Shown here: piece after piece, positions 1 through 6,583 of the stretch
How the letters are laid out: the number at the start of each line of letters is the position of its first letter
Numbering within the stretch: position 1 is the first letter of the stretch
Assembly: GCA_041821315.1 (NCBI GenBank)
Contig: JBGUEO010000021.1
Coordinates: forward strand, 1-64,000
Length of the DNA: 64,000 bases
Direction: 5' to 3'
Source: DIGJ01 sp041821315
Lineage (GTDB): Bacteria > Bacillota > Clostridia > Lachnospirales > Lachnospiraceae
Translations under genes and position numbers: made by a program
The notes under the pieces: generated by a model
Seen by the model: only the letters and a program-made list of their open reading frames with translations
Database searches by the model: none
What the model was told of the DNA's origin: nothing

Positions 1-134
1 CAAAAGCTCCTGCAATCCTTGTGGAGTGTTGCTTCGTGGATGATAAGGACGATTATTTGTTGTACAAGAAGGGGAATTACAAGGAAATGGCGAAAGCAAT
101 TGCTTTTGGAATTGATAAAGAATTTAGCGAATAA
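1..134 (+). CDS. N-acetylmuramoyl-L-alanine amidase, C-terminal end (partial)
   Basis: Only the last 43 codons are visible; the frame is open from base 3 and stops at a TAA at 132-134. The segment PAILVECCFVDDKDD is the terminal signature of zinc-dependent Amidase_3 enzymes, where the Glu after LV is the catalytic acid. Such enzymes cut the amide bond between N-acetylmuramic acid and the stem peptide of peptidoglycan. The rest of the protein lies outside the window, so cell-wall role versus phage or prophage endolysin cannot be separated. A strong terminator follows directly. Confidence 0.7.
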   Translation, partial: KAPAILVECCFVDDKDDYLLYKKGNYKEMAKAIAFGIDKEFSE

Positions 135-136
135 AC

Positions 137-186
137 AAAACTGGCACCCATTAAAAGGTATGTAAAATGGGTGCCAGTTTTGTTTT
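137..186 (+). terminator. Rho-independent terminator after the amidase
   Basis: A perfect 14-bp stem (137-150 with 168-181, arms AAAACTGGCACCCA) closes a 17-nt loop and is followed by GTTTT. It lies 3 nt after the amidase stop. Confidence 0.9.
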
Positions 187-203
187 AAAATATTTAGTCT
201 ATT

Positions 204-231
204 TTGAAACTTTTTCAATAAAATGTATAAT
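204..231 (+). promoter_or_regulatory. Candidate sigma-A promoter
   Basis: TTGAAA at 204-209 and TATAAT at 226-231 are separated by 16 nt. It would drive the small plus-strand ORF at 259, and its transcript would run into the convergent minus-strand gene at 400-564. Confidence 0.5.
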
Positions 232-258
232 AATAATTAAAATAGGAATAATATAACA

Positions 259-417
259 ATGAATAATAAGCACAAATTAGATGAATCATGCGTAAAATCG
301 GATATTCTTAGAGAAGAATTCAATAATACAAAGAATATACCAAAATGGATTGAAAGATTAAAAAATCAAGGGCTTATTGGTAAATGCTTGTACTATACTT
401 TAATCTTCTTTAGATGA
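259..417 (+). CDS. Hypothetical 52-aa protein
   Basis: The open frame runs from ATG at 259 to TGA at 417 and encodes a charged 52-residue peptide beginning MNNKHKLDESC and ending in a short aromatic stretch (CLYYTLIFFR). There is a good promoter about 30 nt upstream but only a poor ribosome binding site (TAGGA, about 12 nt away). The 3' end overlaps the convergent 54-aa minus-strand ORF by 18 nt. I do not recognise the sequence. It may be a real microprotein, the stub of a truncated gene, or non-coding. Confidence 0.3.
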   Translation: MNNKHKLDESCVKSDILREEFNNTKNIPKWIERLKNQGLIGKCLYYTLIFFR

Positions 418-564
418 ATCTTTTGTTTCATATTGAATTGTTTGAGAAAATGATTCAAAAACTATATCAGATTTTACAGGTGTTGTATTTAAAACTGGTA
501 TTGTTTCTGGTGTTGAATGTACGTTTTCATTAGAGTTATTAATTTGTTGTTTTTCATCTGACAT
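400..564 (-). CDS. Hypothetical acidic 54-aa protein
   Basis: The reading frame starts at ATG 564, preceded by a strong AAAGGAGG ribosome binding site, and stops at TAA 400. The product (starting MSDEKQQINN, ending KDSSKED) is acidic, rich in Ser, Thr and Asn, lacks Cys and has no membrane segment, so it is probably soluble and flexible. It begins 18 nt after the stop of the upstream 174-aa membrane protein, which suggests a two-gene operon in which this is the small partner. Function is unknown; a regulatory or neutralising partner of the membrane protein is conceivable but unsupported by homology. Confidence 0.6.
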   Translation of the reverse strand: MSDEKQQINNSNENVHSTPETIPVLNTTPVKSDIVFESFSQTIQYETKDSSKED

Positions 565-581
565 AACAATTGTCCTCCTTT

Positions 582-1106
582 CTAATAGAATATTCTATTA
601 ATAAAAAATATCCAAAAAACATAGGTTGAAATTAATGATACTATTGCCTTAATTATCGAGCTACTTAATTTCATCTGATTTTCACTTTTTCGCATATTTT
701 CCTCCCTATTATTAATTGCATTTTTGATAAATGAATCGGAAAGCATATTACAGTTTGCAGAATTAATTTCAATATCAGAATAATAATTCTTTAATTTTTC
801 ATTTTCATTTATACGGATGTACGTGTCCTCTATAGAAATATATTTGTATTCGTAGTTATGATAGGATCTATAAAAGTTAAGTATTGATAAAGCGGTGTAA
901 AACACAGATATTCCTTCAAATATAGTAAATAGTATCGGAAGTATACAAAAAACAAAATCTAAACGAACTACTATATTAAACATATACACATGCCCAGTGC
1001 ATAGTATAGTAAGAAAAGTAATAGAATTTCCTGTTTTTCCGTTCATGCTATCTTTAAATTCTAATTCCTTGTAATAAATTTCTTTATATTCATTAAGTTT
1101 GTCCAT
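582..1106 (-). CDS. Hypothetical membrane protein, three predicted TM helices
   Basis: This 174-aa protein starts at ATG 1106 behind GGTGGAGGA. A charged N-terminal helix (LNEYKEIYYKELEFKDS) precedes two close membrane helices at about residues 27-48 and 51-77. A polar, charged middle of about 70 residues follows, then a third hydrophobic helix at about 150-171. The layout of an amphipathic entry helix, two adjacent helices, a soluble stretch and a late helix is reminiscent of small membrane effectors such as SLATT-type proteins. I see no decisive motif and do not assign it. It is the first gene of a minus-strand operon with the acidic 54-aa protein and has its own promoter. Confidence 0.75.
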   Translation of the reverse strand: MDKLNEYKEIYYKELEFKDSMNGKTGNSITFLTILCTGHVYMFNIVVRLDFVFCILPILFTIFEGISVFYTALSILNFYRSYHNYEYKYISIEDTYIRINENEKLKNYYSDIEINSANCNMLSDSFIKNAINNREENMRKSENQMKLSSSIIKAIVSLISTYVFWIFFINRIFY

Positions 1107-1126
1107 ATAATTCCTCCACCTAGTAA

Positions 1127-1154
1127 ATTATATCACATCATAATTTTATTTCAA
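1127..1154 (-). promoter_or_regulatory. Promoter of the membrane protein/microprotein operon
   Basis: On the minus strand, TTGAAA (1154-1149) and TATAAT (1132-1127) are separated by 16 nt. The predicted transcript start lies about 10 nt before the ribosome binding site of the gene starting at 1106. Confidence 0.6.
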
Positions 1155-1171
1155 ACAGTTAATTTGCAGTT

Positions 1172-1201
1172 AAGGTTTCCAACTGGGAGCCTTTTTCTTT
1201 T
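1172..1201 (+). terminator. Orphan plus-strand terminator
   Basis: AAGGTTTCC pairs with GGGAGCCTT (two G-U pairs, loop AACT) and is followed by TTTTTCTTT. No plus-strand gene ends just before it; the neighbour on that side is a minus-strand gene. It may be the leftover of a lost gene or may stop antisense transcription. Confidence 0.6.
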
Positions 1202-1333
1202 GCCAGCAAACACTAATTTATCCCCAAACCTTCCATTTTACCACTTCCATTTGTAAACTATAAGACTGTTAAAATATCCCTTTCTCTAATAAAATGAGTA
1301 TGCAATAAAAATTTAGATTGTGAGGGAAAACAA

Positions 1334-2347
1334 ATGAAGAAAATAACAAGAGTAATATGTGTAATGGCATTCTGCTTGGTGGCAATGATGGGAATGTCGA
1401 ATGTAAGTTATGCAGCAACGGTTGGAACACAACTAGCAACTAATGAAAGTGGTTGGCAAAGAATTGATGATGCGAATTCTAATATAATTTATAGAGGTAC
1501 ATGGGGTAAAACTAATGGTTCTCAATATAATAGTTATAGATGGAATCAGAATTGTACCAATTGTGCAGGTGGCAGTGTATCAACAATATCAATTAAATTC
1601 TATGGTACGAAACTTCGTATTATTGGGGAAATGTCTGATAATAAGGTCAAAGATGCTATTGTAAGTATAGATAATGTAAATAGTACATTTAGTGAATATT
1701 CAACAACTGGTATATTTAAAGCATTAGTATATGAAAAGACTGGATTAGAATTAGGTGTTCATACTGTTATAATTAAAACTCCATCAACAATGACATCTTC
1801 TCAATATTTTGTACTAGATGCTATTGATATAGATGATTCGGGGTATTTAATAAATCCATATTCTCTTAAAGCAAATGCAGGAAATAAAAAAGTAGATTTA
1901 TCATGGAATGATAATTCTATTGAAGGTGCAACAAAATATATCATAAAAAGATCTACTACAGCTGGTGGTCCGTATATACAAATTGGAACCAGTACAACAA
2001 ATTCATTTGCTGATACAGATGTAGTTAATGGTACTACCTATTATTATGTGATATGTGCAGATGGTTCTACTGATTCAAAAGAAGTATCTGCCACTCCAAA
2101 TGGAGATTATGAGGGAAATAGTGCCATCCTAGAAATCGCAATGACAAACGGGACAATAAAAGAATATAGCCTTACCAACACCGAATTAGAATCATTCCTT
2201 ACATGGTATGACAACCGATCTGACGGTACCGGTAAATCCTACTACCGCATCCCTAAAAAGAGCAATGTAAAACCATTCCTAAGTAGGAAAGAATATTTAT
2301 CTTTTGACAAAATCTACAGCTTTGAAGTAAAAAATTATAACGAATAA
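1334..2347 (+). CDS. Secreted protein with fibronectin type III domain
   Basis: The 337-aa product starts at ATG 1334 behind TGAGGG. It has a signal peptide (residues 1-28: Lys-Lys, hydrophobic core, cleavage after SYA). A beta-rich region at about 35-170 (Trp, Tyr, Cys-x-x-Cys and several ISIKF-type strands) resembles a carbohydrate-binding jelly-roll domain. Residues about 172-255 form a fibronectin type III domain (KVDLSWNDNS, then TTYYYVICA). A C-terminal module of about 75 residues (AILEIAMTNGTIKEYSL onward) follows, with no LPxTG anchor and no catalytic site. It is probably an extracellular binding or adhesion protein. The carbohydrate-binding idea is inferred from fold-like features only. 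It is monocistronic, ending at a terminator. Confidence 0.75.
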   Translation: MKKITRVICVMAFCLVAMMGMSNVSYAATVGTQLATNESGWQRIDDANSNIIYRGTWGKTNGSQYNSYRWNQNCTNCAGGSVSTISIKFYGTKLRIIGEMSDNKVKDAIVSIDNVNSTFSEYSTTGIFKALVYEKTGLELGVHTVIIKTPSTMTSSQYFVLDAIDIDDSGYLINPYSLKANAGNKKVDLSWNDNSIEGATKYIIKRSTTAGGPYIQIGTSTTNSFADTDVVNGTTYYYVICADGSTDSKEVSATPNGDYEGNSAILEIAMTNGTIKEYSLTNTELESFLTWYDNRSDGTGKSYYRIPKKSNVKPFLSRKEYLSFDKIYSFEVKNYNE

Positions 2348-2349
2348 AG

Positions 2350-2381
2350 ATTTCCCCGGTAAGCGCCGGGGGTTTATTTTT
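2350..2381 (+). terminator. Terminator of the fibronectin-domain gene
   Basis: CCCCGG (2354-2359) pairs with CCGGGG (2366-2371) around a 6-nt loop, followed by GTTTATTTTT. Confidence 0.85.
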
Positions 2382-2402
2382 AGTTAAGTAAATTGCAGTT
2401 AT

Positions 2403-2591
2403 TTAAAGATGTTGTTTTGAAAATTCCTGCATCATCTTAGTGAGCTGTGCCGCTTGACTTATACTTGCCTTATCGCACGCCTTAGCAAAATCTTCTACAA
2501 TTTCTTTTTTTAGTTTGTATGTCTTTGGTACAAGACCTATTTTTTCTTGGTACTTTTTTGAAGCAATCGTCTGTCGTTTTGGTTCACTCAT
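2403..2591 (-). CDS. Small RHH-like protein, mobile-element type
   Basis: This 62-aa basic protein (start ATG 2591) contains QTIASKKYQEKIGLVPKTYK followed by a Lys/Glu-rich helix and SQAAQLTKMMQEF. The pattern fits a short ribbon-helix-helix or related DNA-binding protein often seen on integrative elements and plasmids; this is a resemblance, not a proven match. Its ATG overlaps the TGA of the upstream 49-aa gene (ATGA), so translation is probably coupled. It is the last gene of a three-gene microprotein operon controlled by the promoter at 2952-2980. Confidence 0.65.
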   Translation of the reverse strand: MSEPKRQTIASKKYQEKIGLVPKTYKLKKEIVEDFAKACDKASISQAAQLTKMMQEFSKQHL

Positions 2592-2737
2592 TTTCTTACC
2601 TCTGTAATAACATTTAGTACAAGCGACGCCAAGACTAATATTGTCGTCGATATTAGCGGTATGCTAGGTTGTTTCATTACTAAATATCCTAAGGCTATTA
2701 AACTTGCAGCTTGCAGTAAAATAATACTTTTTTTCAT
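2588..2737 (-). CDS. Hypothetical 49-aa membrane microprotein
   Basis: ATG at 2737 opens a 49-codon frame ending in a TGA that overlaps the start of the RHH-like gene by ATGA. The product begins MKKSIILLQAASL and has two hydrophobic stretches (about 4-20 and 26-44) separated by KQPSIP, ending in the basic tail TEVRK. The upstream ribosome binding site is weak. Translational coupling to the next gene and its position in the operon are the main reasons to believe it. Function is unknown. Confidence 0.55.
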   Translation of the reverse strand: MKKSIILLQAASLIALGYLVMKQPSIPLISTTILVLASLVLNVITEVRK

Positions 2738-2765
2738 AGATTTATTTAAACAGATGAATTATAAT

Positions 2766-2797
2766 GAGGGTGAGTGGTGGGATTTTCGCCCACCCTC
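2766..2797. other. Hairpin inside the microprotein operon
   Basis: GAGGGTG and CACCCTC form the outer arms, with an alternative inner pairing GGTGGG/CCCACC. It lies between the 40-aa and 49-aa genes. There is no clear U-tract on either strand, so it may be a weak attenuator or an RNA-processing structure rather than a full terminator. Confidence 0.5.
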
Positions 2798-2804
2798 GAA
2801 GCAG

Positions 2805-2927
2805 TTATTTGAGATATTCTAGGATTGCTACTATCGTTGTTGTTATTCCACTAACTATTGTAACGATATAAGCGAGTGTTTCAAGTTTCTGCTTCTTTTC
2901 TTTTGGTTTCTTTCTGTGTTTATTCAT
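2805..2927 (-). CDS. Hypothetical 40-aa single-pass microprotein
   Basis: ATG at 2927 is preceded by an excellent AAAGGAGG site and the frame ends at TAA 2805. The peptide has a strongly basic N-terminal half (MNKHRKKPKEKKQK) followed by one hydrophobic helix (AYIVTIVSGITTTIVAIL) and a short EYLK tail. The basic head with a single membrane segment is the layout of small holin-like or type I toxin-like peptides, but also of many harmless membrane peptides. It is the first gene behind the palindrome-controlled promoter. Confidence 0.65.
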   Translation of the reverse strand: MNKHRKKPKEKKQKLETLAYIVTIVSGITTTIVAILEYLK

Positions 2928-2951
2928 CTGTTGTCCTCCTTTCATATTCTT

Positions 2952-2980
2952 ATTATATCATAGGGTACACCCTATGTCAA
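2952..2980 (-). promoter_or_regulatory. Strong promoter with palindromic operator in the spacer
   Basis: On the minus strand, TTGACA (2980-2975) and TATAAT (2957-2952) are separated by exactly 17 nt. The spacer and its edges contain a perfect dyad with 7-bp arms (ATAGGGT, AC on the plus strand, ACCCTAT) at 2960-2975. A protein bound there would block RNA polymerase, so this is a near-ideal repressor-controlled promoter. The palindrome style is typical of Xre/CI-type or similar dimeric repressors of mobile elements, but no such regulator gene is visible nearby. Confidence 0.8.
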
Positions 2981-3140
2981 TGCTTTTAATAACTCTTTTT
3001 ATTTTTTATTTTAGCTAATCCATTTTATCTTATCTAAAAATTTGCTTTCGCATTTATAAAATTGGCGGCAATTCAGGCACCAAAGGTATGTAGTTCTTTT
3101 AAGCATTTCTACACTGCTTAATTCTCAAGTATATAAATAG

Positions 3141-3365
3141 TTCAAATTCCGCGTAGAAGATGAATATGGAGAACTGCAAACCTTTAAAATTAAACGCTGG
3201 AAAAAACCAAAAAATATAACAAGGCAAAGAAAAACTTATAATGGAGTTCCTGCTACTTTTTTAAGTAGCTTAGATTTTGTTATAATTGTAGAAATACTAG
3301 GAGTAGAAAAAATATTTACAACTATTTATAGTATTGCCGATCATAAATGGGCAATAAAAATTTGA
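3141..3365 (+). pseudogene. Decayed coding remnant in a gene-poor stretch
   Basis: A frame beginning right after a TAG at 3138 and ending at TGA 3363-3365 encodes FRVEDEYGELQTFKIKRW followed by a Lys/Arg-rich part, TYNGVPATFLSSLDF, and an end in HKWAIKI. It reads like genuine protein but has no in-frame start codon or ribosome binding site, so it is probably the 3' part of a broken gene, perhaps from a mobile element. The flanks (2981-3140 and 3366-3542) hold no convincing gene; a 9-codon ORF with a good AAAGGAG site at 3469-3498 is the only other thing seen. Confidence 0.45.
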
Positions 3366-3542
3366 GAAGTTTCTCTTGCGATTATTTTACAAATAATGTA
3401 AAATAAAATTGACTAGTGTGTTATTAAAAATTCTAAGTAATTCTAAAAATCTAAAAAGGAGAGAATCTATGGGCAAACCCAATAACAAATTAATTTAAAA
3501 ACCAGTAACTATTAACAAATATATGCGGATTAAGTTGCAGTA

Positions 3543-3581
3543 GTAAAAGAAGGGCTCTTGGTTAGAATAAAACCGAGAGCC
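3543..3581 (-). terminator. Hairpin terminator after the truncated symporter
   Basis: GGCTCTTGGTT (3553-3563) pairs with AACCGAGAGCC (3571-3581) with one G-U pair. Read on the minus strand it is followed by CTTCTTTTAC. It lies just beyond the stop of the truncated AGCS gene. Confidence 0.6.
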
Positions 3582-3594
3582 TAAATCAATTTCT

Positions 3595-4536
3595 TCATAT
3601 AATAAAGTAAATAAAACTAAACGTGTACCTTTTCATACCATCCCAGAAAGTTGCTGACATTGAAATAAGAGCCTGTCGCTCCTTACTGGAATTATTGCTT
3701 GCAGCGGCTGCAATACCAGCAGAACCAAGGCCAGCCTCATTAGTAAAGAGACCTCTGGAAATGCCATATCGAATGGCTCCGCCCAAAAGACCACCACGTA
3801 GTGAGTCAGGTGATAGTGCGGAGTGCAAGATGAGGGTAATACTTGGTAAGATAAATTTGAAATTTATAAGTAATAATAAGATAGAGGCAGTAAAATATAG
3901 GATGCTCATAAAGGGAACCAACTTTATACAAAAAGATTCAATGGATTGGAAGCCACCTAATAAGACAAAACCAACTAAAACAGAAACGACAATTCCAGTT
4001 ACATTTGTTGGTATGTTAAAAAGGTATTGAAGGGTGTCTGCCATGGAATTTGATTGTGTGGTGCAACCAACACCAAAAGAAGCTAAGATAACACAGAGCG
4101 CGTATAAAGTTGCCAGCCATTTTTTATGTAAGCCATCTTCTAGGACATACATAGGTCCACCGTGAAAATGTCCTTCGTTGTCTGTTTTTCGAAAGTGAAG
4201 AGAAAGATAACATTCAGCATAGCTAGTGGCCATTCCAAAAACCCCCGTAATCCAGCACCAAAAAATAGCACCTGGGCCACCAAGAGCAACAGCGGTTGAA
4301 ATGCCAACAATGTTTCCGGTGCCAAGGGTTGCAGCTAGCGTGGTTGCCAGTGCTCCAAAAGGGCTAAATCCTTTTTCTTTCGAACCATTTGGACGGACGG
4401 AAAGTTTAATTGCATGAAATGTATGTTTTTGAATAAGATGAAGACGAACGGTAAAAAAAAGATGAGTAAAAAGTAAAAGTGAAATAAGTGGAAATCCCCA
4501 AAAAATTTTATTTATAGTTTGAAAAAATGCGAGCAT
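3595..4536 (-). pseudogene. AGCS-family sodium:alanine/glycine symporter, 3'-truncated
   Basis: Residues 1 to about 290 of this 313-aa frame are a typical AGCS (Na+ or H+:amino acid) symporter: GFSPFGALATTLAATLGTGN, a GGPGAIFW core, HFHGGPMYVLEDG, and the hallmark RGLFTNEAGLGS. Family members are about 450 residues and continue after the ATFWD motif with three to four more helices. Here the frame runs into an unrelated tail (GMKRYTFSFIYFII) and stops. The last helices are missing, so transport activity is unlikely. The break lies near base 3640, at the edge of the accessory region, consistent with a deletion or insertion event. The 5' end (ATG 4536) looks intact. Confidence 0.8.
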
Positions 4537-4718
4537 ATGAACTCCAGGGTTTTAGCTATATTTTATTTTAATATATGAAATGAAATAAAATAAAATTACA
4601 AGTTATAGCATCGTATGATTTCCTACAATTACCATAATAATTTTTTCGCATTCGAGCATAATAATAGCAAGATAAGAAATAAAAATCTTATCTGAAAGAA
4701 TGTCACGGAGGTGAAAAA

Positions 4719-4931
4719 ATGACAGAAAACAGTAGTTCTACAAATCGTATGGAAGTACCTCAGGCAAAAGCAGCAATGGATAAATTTAAGATGGAAGTTG
4801 CTTCTGAGATTGGTGTGCCTTTAAAACAAGGCTACAATGGAGATTTAACAAGCGCTCAAAACGGATCAATTGGTGGCGAAATGGTTCGTCAGATGATTAG
4901 AAAACAGGAAGAATCAATGTCTGGAAAGTAA
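4719..4931 (+). CDS. Alpha/beta-type small acid-soluble spore protein
   Basis: This 70-aa protein starts at ATG 4719 behind GGAGGTG. It shows the SASP signatures: AKAAMDKFKMEVASEIGVPL, which includes the germination-protease site (after SE), and the second conserved block NGSIGGEMVRQMI. These proteins coat spore DNA and protect it from UV and heat, then supply amino acids at germination. Its presence shows the organism forms endospores. Expression from forespore sigma-G is expected, but I could not find a clean sigma-G box at the right spacing upstream. It is monocistronic, with a terminator. Confidence 0.93.
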   Translation: MTENSSSTNRMEVPQAKAAMDKFKMEVASEIGVPLKQGYNGDLTSAQNGSIGGEMVRQMIRKQEESMSGK

Positions 4932-4987
4932 TGAATGCTGATAAGTAAAACGATTATGTTTTATGTGAAGTTTAGTTACTGAAAGCG

Positions 4988-5044
4988 AGAGAATAGTAAT
5001 TTGTGATTCTATAGTGACTCATAAATTACTATTCTCTTTTGTTT
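4988..5044 (+). terminator. Terminator of the SASP gene
   Basis: A 15-bp stem (4988-5002 with 5023-5037, arms AGAGAATAGTAATTT) is followed by TTTTGTTT. Confidence 0.85.
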
Positions 5045-5069
5045 GATCTGATTTAACAGGAAACGAACC

Positions 5070-5098
5070 TTGCAATGAAGGATAAATTGTGATAATAT
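5070..5098 (+). promoter_or_regulatory. Promoter of glmM
   Basis: TTGCAA (5070-5075) and TAATAT (5093-5098) are separated by 17 nt, about 45 nt before the glmM start. Confidence 0.5.
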
Positions 5099-5142
5099 GA
5101 AAAATGGAAGCTTTTTTTATGAGGAGTAAAGGAGTCAATCAT

Positions 5143-6489
5143 ATGGGTAAATACTTTGGGACGGATGGTTTCCGAGGAGAAGCAAATGTAGATTTAAATG
5201 TAATGCATGCTTATAAAGTAGGAAGATTTTTAGGAAACTATTATGGGAAAGATCATAAAGCACGTGTTGTTATTGGCAAAGATACCAGGCGCTCTAGCTA
5301 TATGTTTGAAGATGCCCTGTCTGCAGGATTAGCGGCAAGCGGAGCGGATGTATATTTACTGCATGTTACGACGACACCAAGTGTTTCTTATGTAATTCGA
5401 AGTGAAGAATTTGATTGCGGGATTATGATATCTGCAAGCCATAATCCGTATTATGATAATGGACTTAAAGTACTGAATGGAAGTGGTCATAAATTAGAGG
5501 CAGCAATCGAAGAAATGATTGAAACATATATTGATAGCACAGAAGATGAATTTGCTTTTGCAACAAAGGAAAACATTGGGAAAGTAACGGATTACTCGGT
5601 CGGAAGACATCGCTACATTGGATATTTAATGTCATTAGCAACACGCTCATTTAAAGATATTAAAGTGGGTATTGACTGTGCAAATGGATCGGCTACTGCT
5701 GTAGCAAAAGGTGTATTTGATGCACTAGGGGCAAGAACTTATGTTATTCATAATGATCCAGATGGAACAAATATTAATCGTGACTGTGGTTCCACTCATA
5801 TGGAAGTATTACAGCAGTTTGTAATAGAAAAAGGATTGGATGTTGGCTTTGCGTATGATGGTGATGCAGATCGTTGCTTGGCAGTCGATGATAAAGGAAA
5901 CATTATTGATGGTGATTTGATTTTATACATATGTGCCTGTTATCTAAAAGACAGAGGCGAATTAAAGAATGACACCGTCGTTACAACCATTATGTCAAAT
6001 CTGGGATTGTATAAAGCCTTTGATAAAAAAGGAATTTCTTATGAAAAGACAACGGTTGGAGATAAGTATGTATATGAAAATATGATAAACAATGGACATA
6101 TTTTAGGCGGAGAACAATCAGGACACATTATATTTCGTAAATATGCAGCAACGGGTGATGGAGTACTCACCTCCTTAATGCTTATGGAAGTGATGTTGGA
6201 AAAGAAAGTGTTTTTATCGGAACTGACAAAGGACATCTTGATTTATCCACAGCTCCTTGAAAATGTGAAAGTAGCTAGTAAACCGGCCGCAAAGCAAGAT
6301 GAAATAGTGATAGAGACGGTTGCAGAAATTGAGAAAGAACTTGGGCAGGATGGAAGAATTCTTCTTCGTGAAAGTGGAACTGAACCTGTTATACGTGTTA
6401 TGGTGGAGGCGAAATCGGATGAATTATGCCGCAAATACGTGGATCGTGTAGTCGCCGTTTTGAATTCTCGAGGACACATTTTATCTTAA
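5143..6489 (+). CDS. glmM: Phosphoglucosamine mutase
   Basis: GlmM interconverts glucosamine-6-phosphate and glucosamine-1-phosphate on the way to UDP-GlcNAc, the precursor of peptidoglycan. The 448-aa length is normal. The N-terminal GKYFGTDGFRG motif, the phosphoserine loop ISASHNP (Ser99), the metal loop DGDADRC and the C-terminal phosphate-binding loop RESGTEPVIRV are all present. The start at 5143 is chosen because AAAGGAG lies 10 nt upstream and the protein then begins MGKYFGTDGF as in the family; an in-frame ATG at 5104 would add 13 unconserved residues. It is probably transcribed alone. Confidence 0.95.
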   Translation: MGKYFGTDGFRGEANVDLNVMHAYKVGRFLGNYYGKDHKARVVIGKDTRRSSYMFEDALSAGLAASGADVYLLHVTTTPSVSYVIRSEEFDCGIMISASHNPYYDNGLKVLNGSGHKLEAAIEEMIETYIDSTEDEFAFATKENIGKVTDYSVGRHRYIGYLMSLATRSFKDIKVGIDCANGSATAVAKGVFDALGARTYVIHNDPDGTNINRDCGSTHMEVLQQFVIEKGLDVGFAYDGDADRCLAVDDKGNIIDGDLILYICACYLKDRGELKNDTVVTTIMSNLGLYKAFDKKGISYEKTTVGDKYVYENMINNGHILGGEQSGHIIFRKYAATGDGVLTSLMLMEVMLEKKVFLSELTKDILIYPQLLENVKVASKPAAKQDEIVIETVAEIEKELGQDGRILLRESGTEPVIRVMVEAKSDELCRKYVDRVVAVLNSRGHILS

Positions 6490-6525
6490 GATTTACTTTA
6501 TAAAAAAAATATGGAAATAATTAAA

Positions 6526-6550
6526 GACTCATGATATACTGTTATGAGTC
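6526..6550 (+). promoter_or_regulatory. Extended -10 promoter inside an inverted repeat (tig-clpP-clpX)
   Basis: Arms GACTCAT (6526-6532) and ATGAGTC (6544-6550) flank the sequence TGATATACT, an extended -10 element (TATACT at 6535-6540). There is no good -35 box. The dyad could be an operator or simply an RNA hairpin at the transcript start. Confidence 0.45.
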
Positions 6551-6583
6551 GCAACAGAATGAAATCGTAGGAGGAAATTTTTA

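Noticed and set aside
3469..3498. 9-codon ORF MGKPNNKLI with a good AAAGGAG site
   Set aside because: Too short to support as a gene; noted only as possible leftover initiation region of a lost gene.
3623..4030. 135-codon plus-strand frame across the AGCS gene
   Set aside because: It is the reverse-strand shadow of clear symporter coding sequence and has no ribosome binding site or protein-like pattern.
4600..4665. Sigma-G promoter before the SASP gene
   Set aside because: CATAATA boxes exist at 4633 and 4657 but no GHATR-type -35 box lies at the required spacing.
5104..5142. Longer glmM start
   Set aside because: The ribosome binding site lies downstream of it and the family begins at MGKYFGTDGF.
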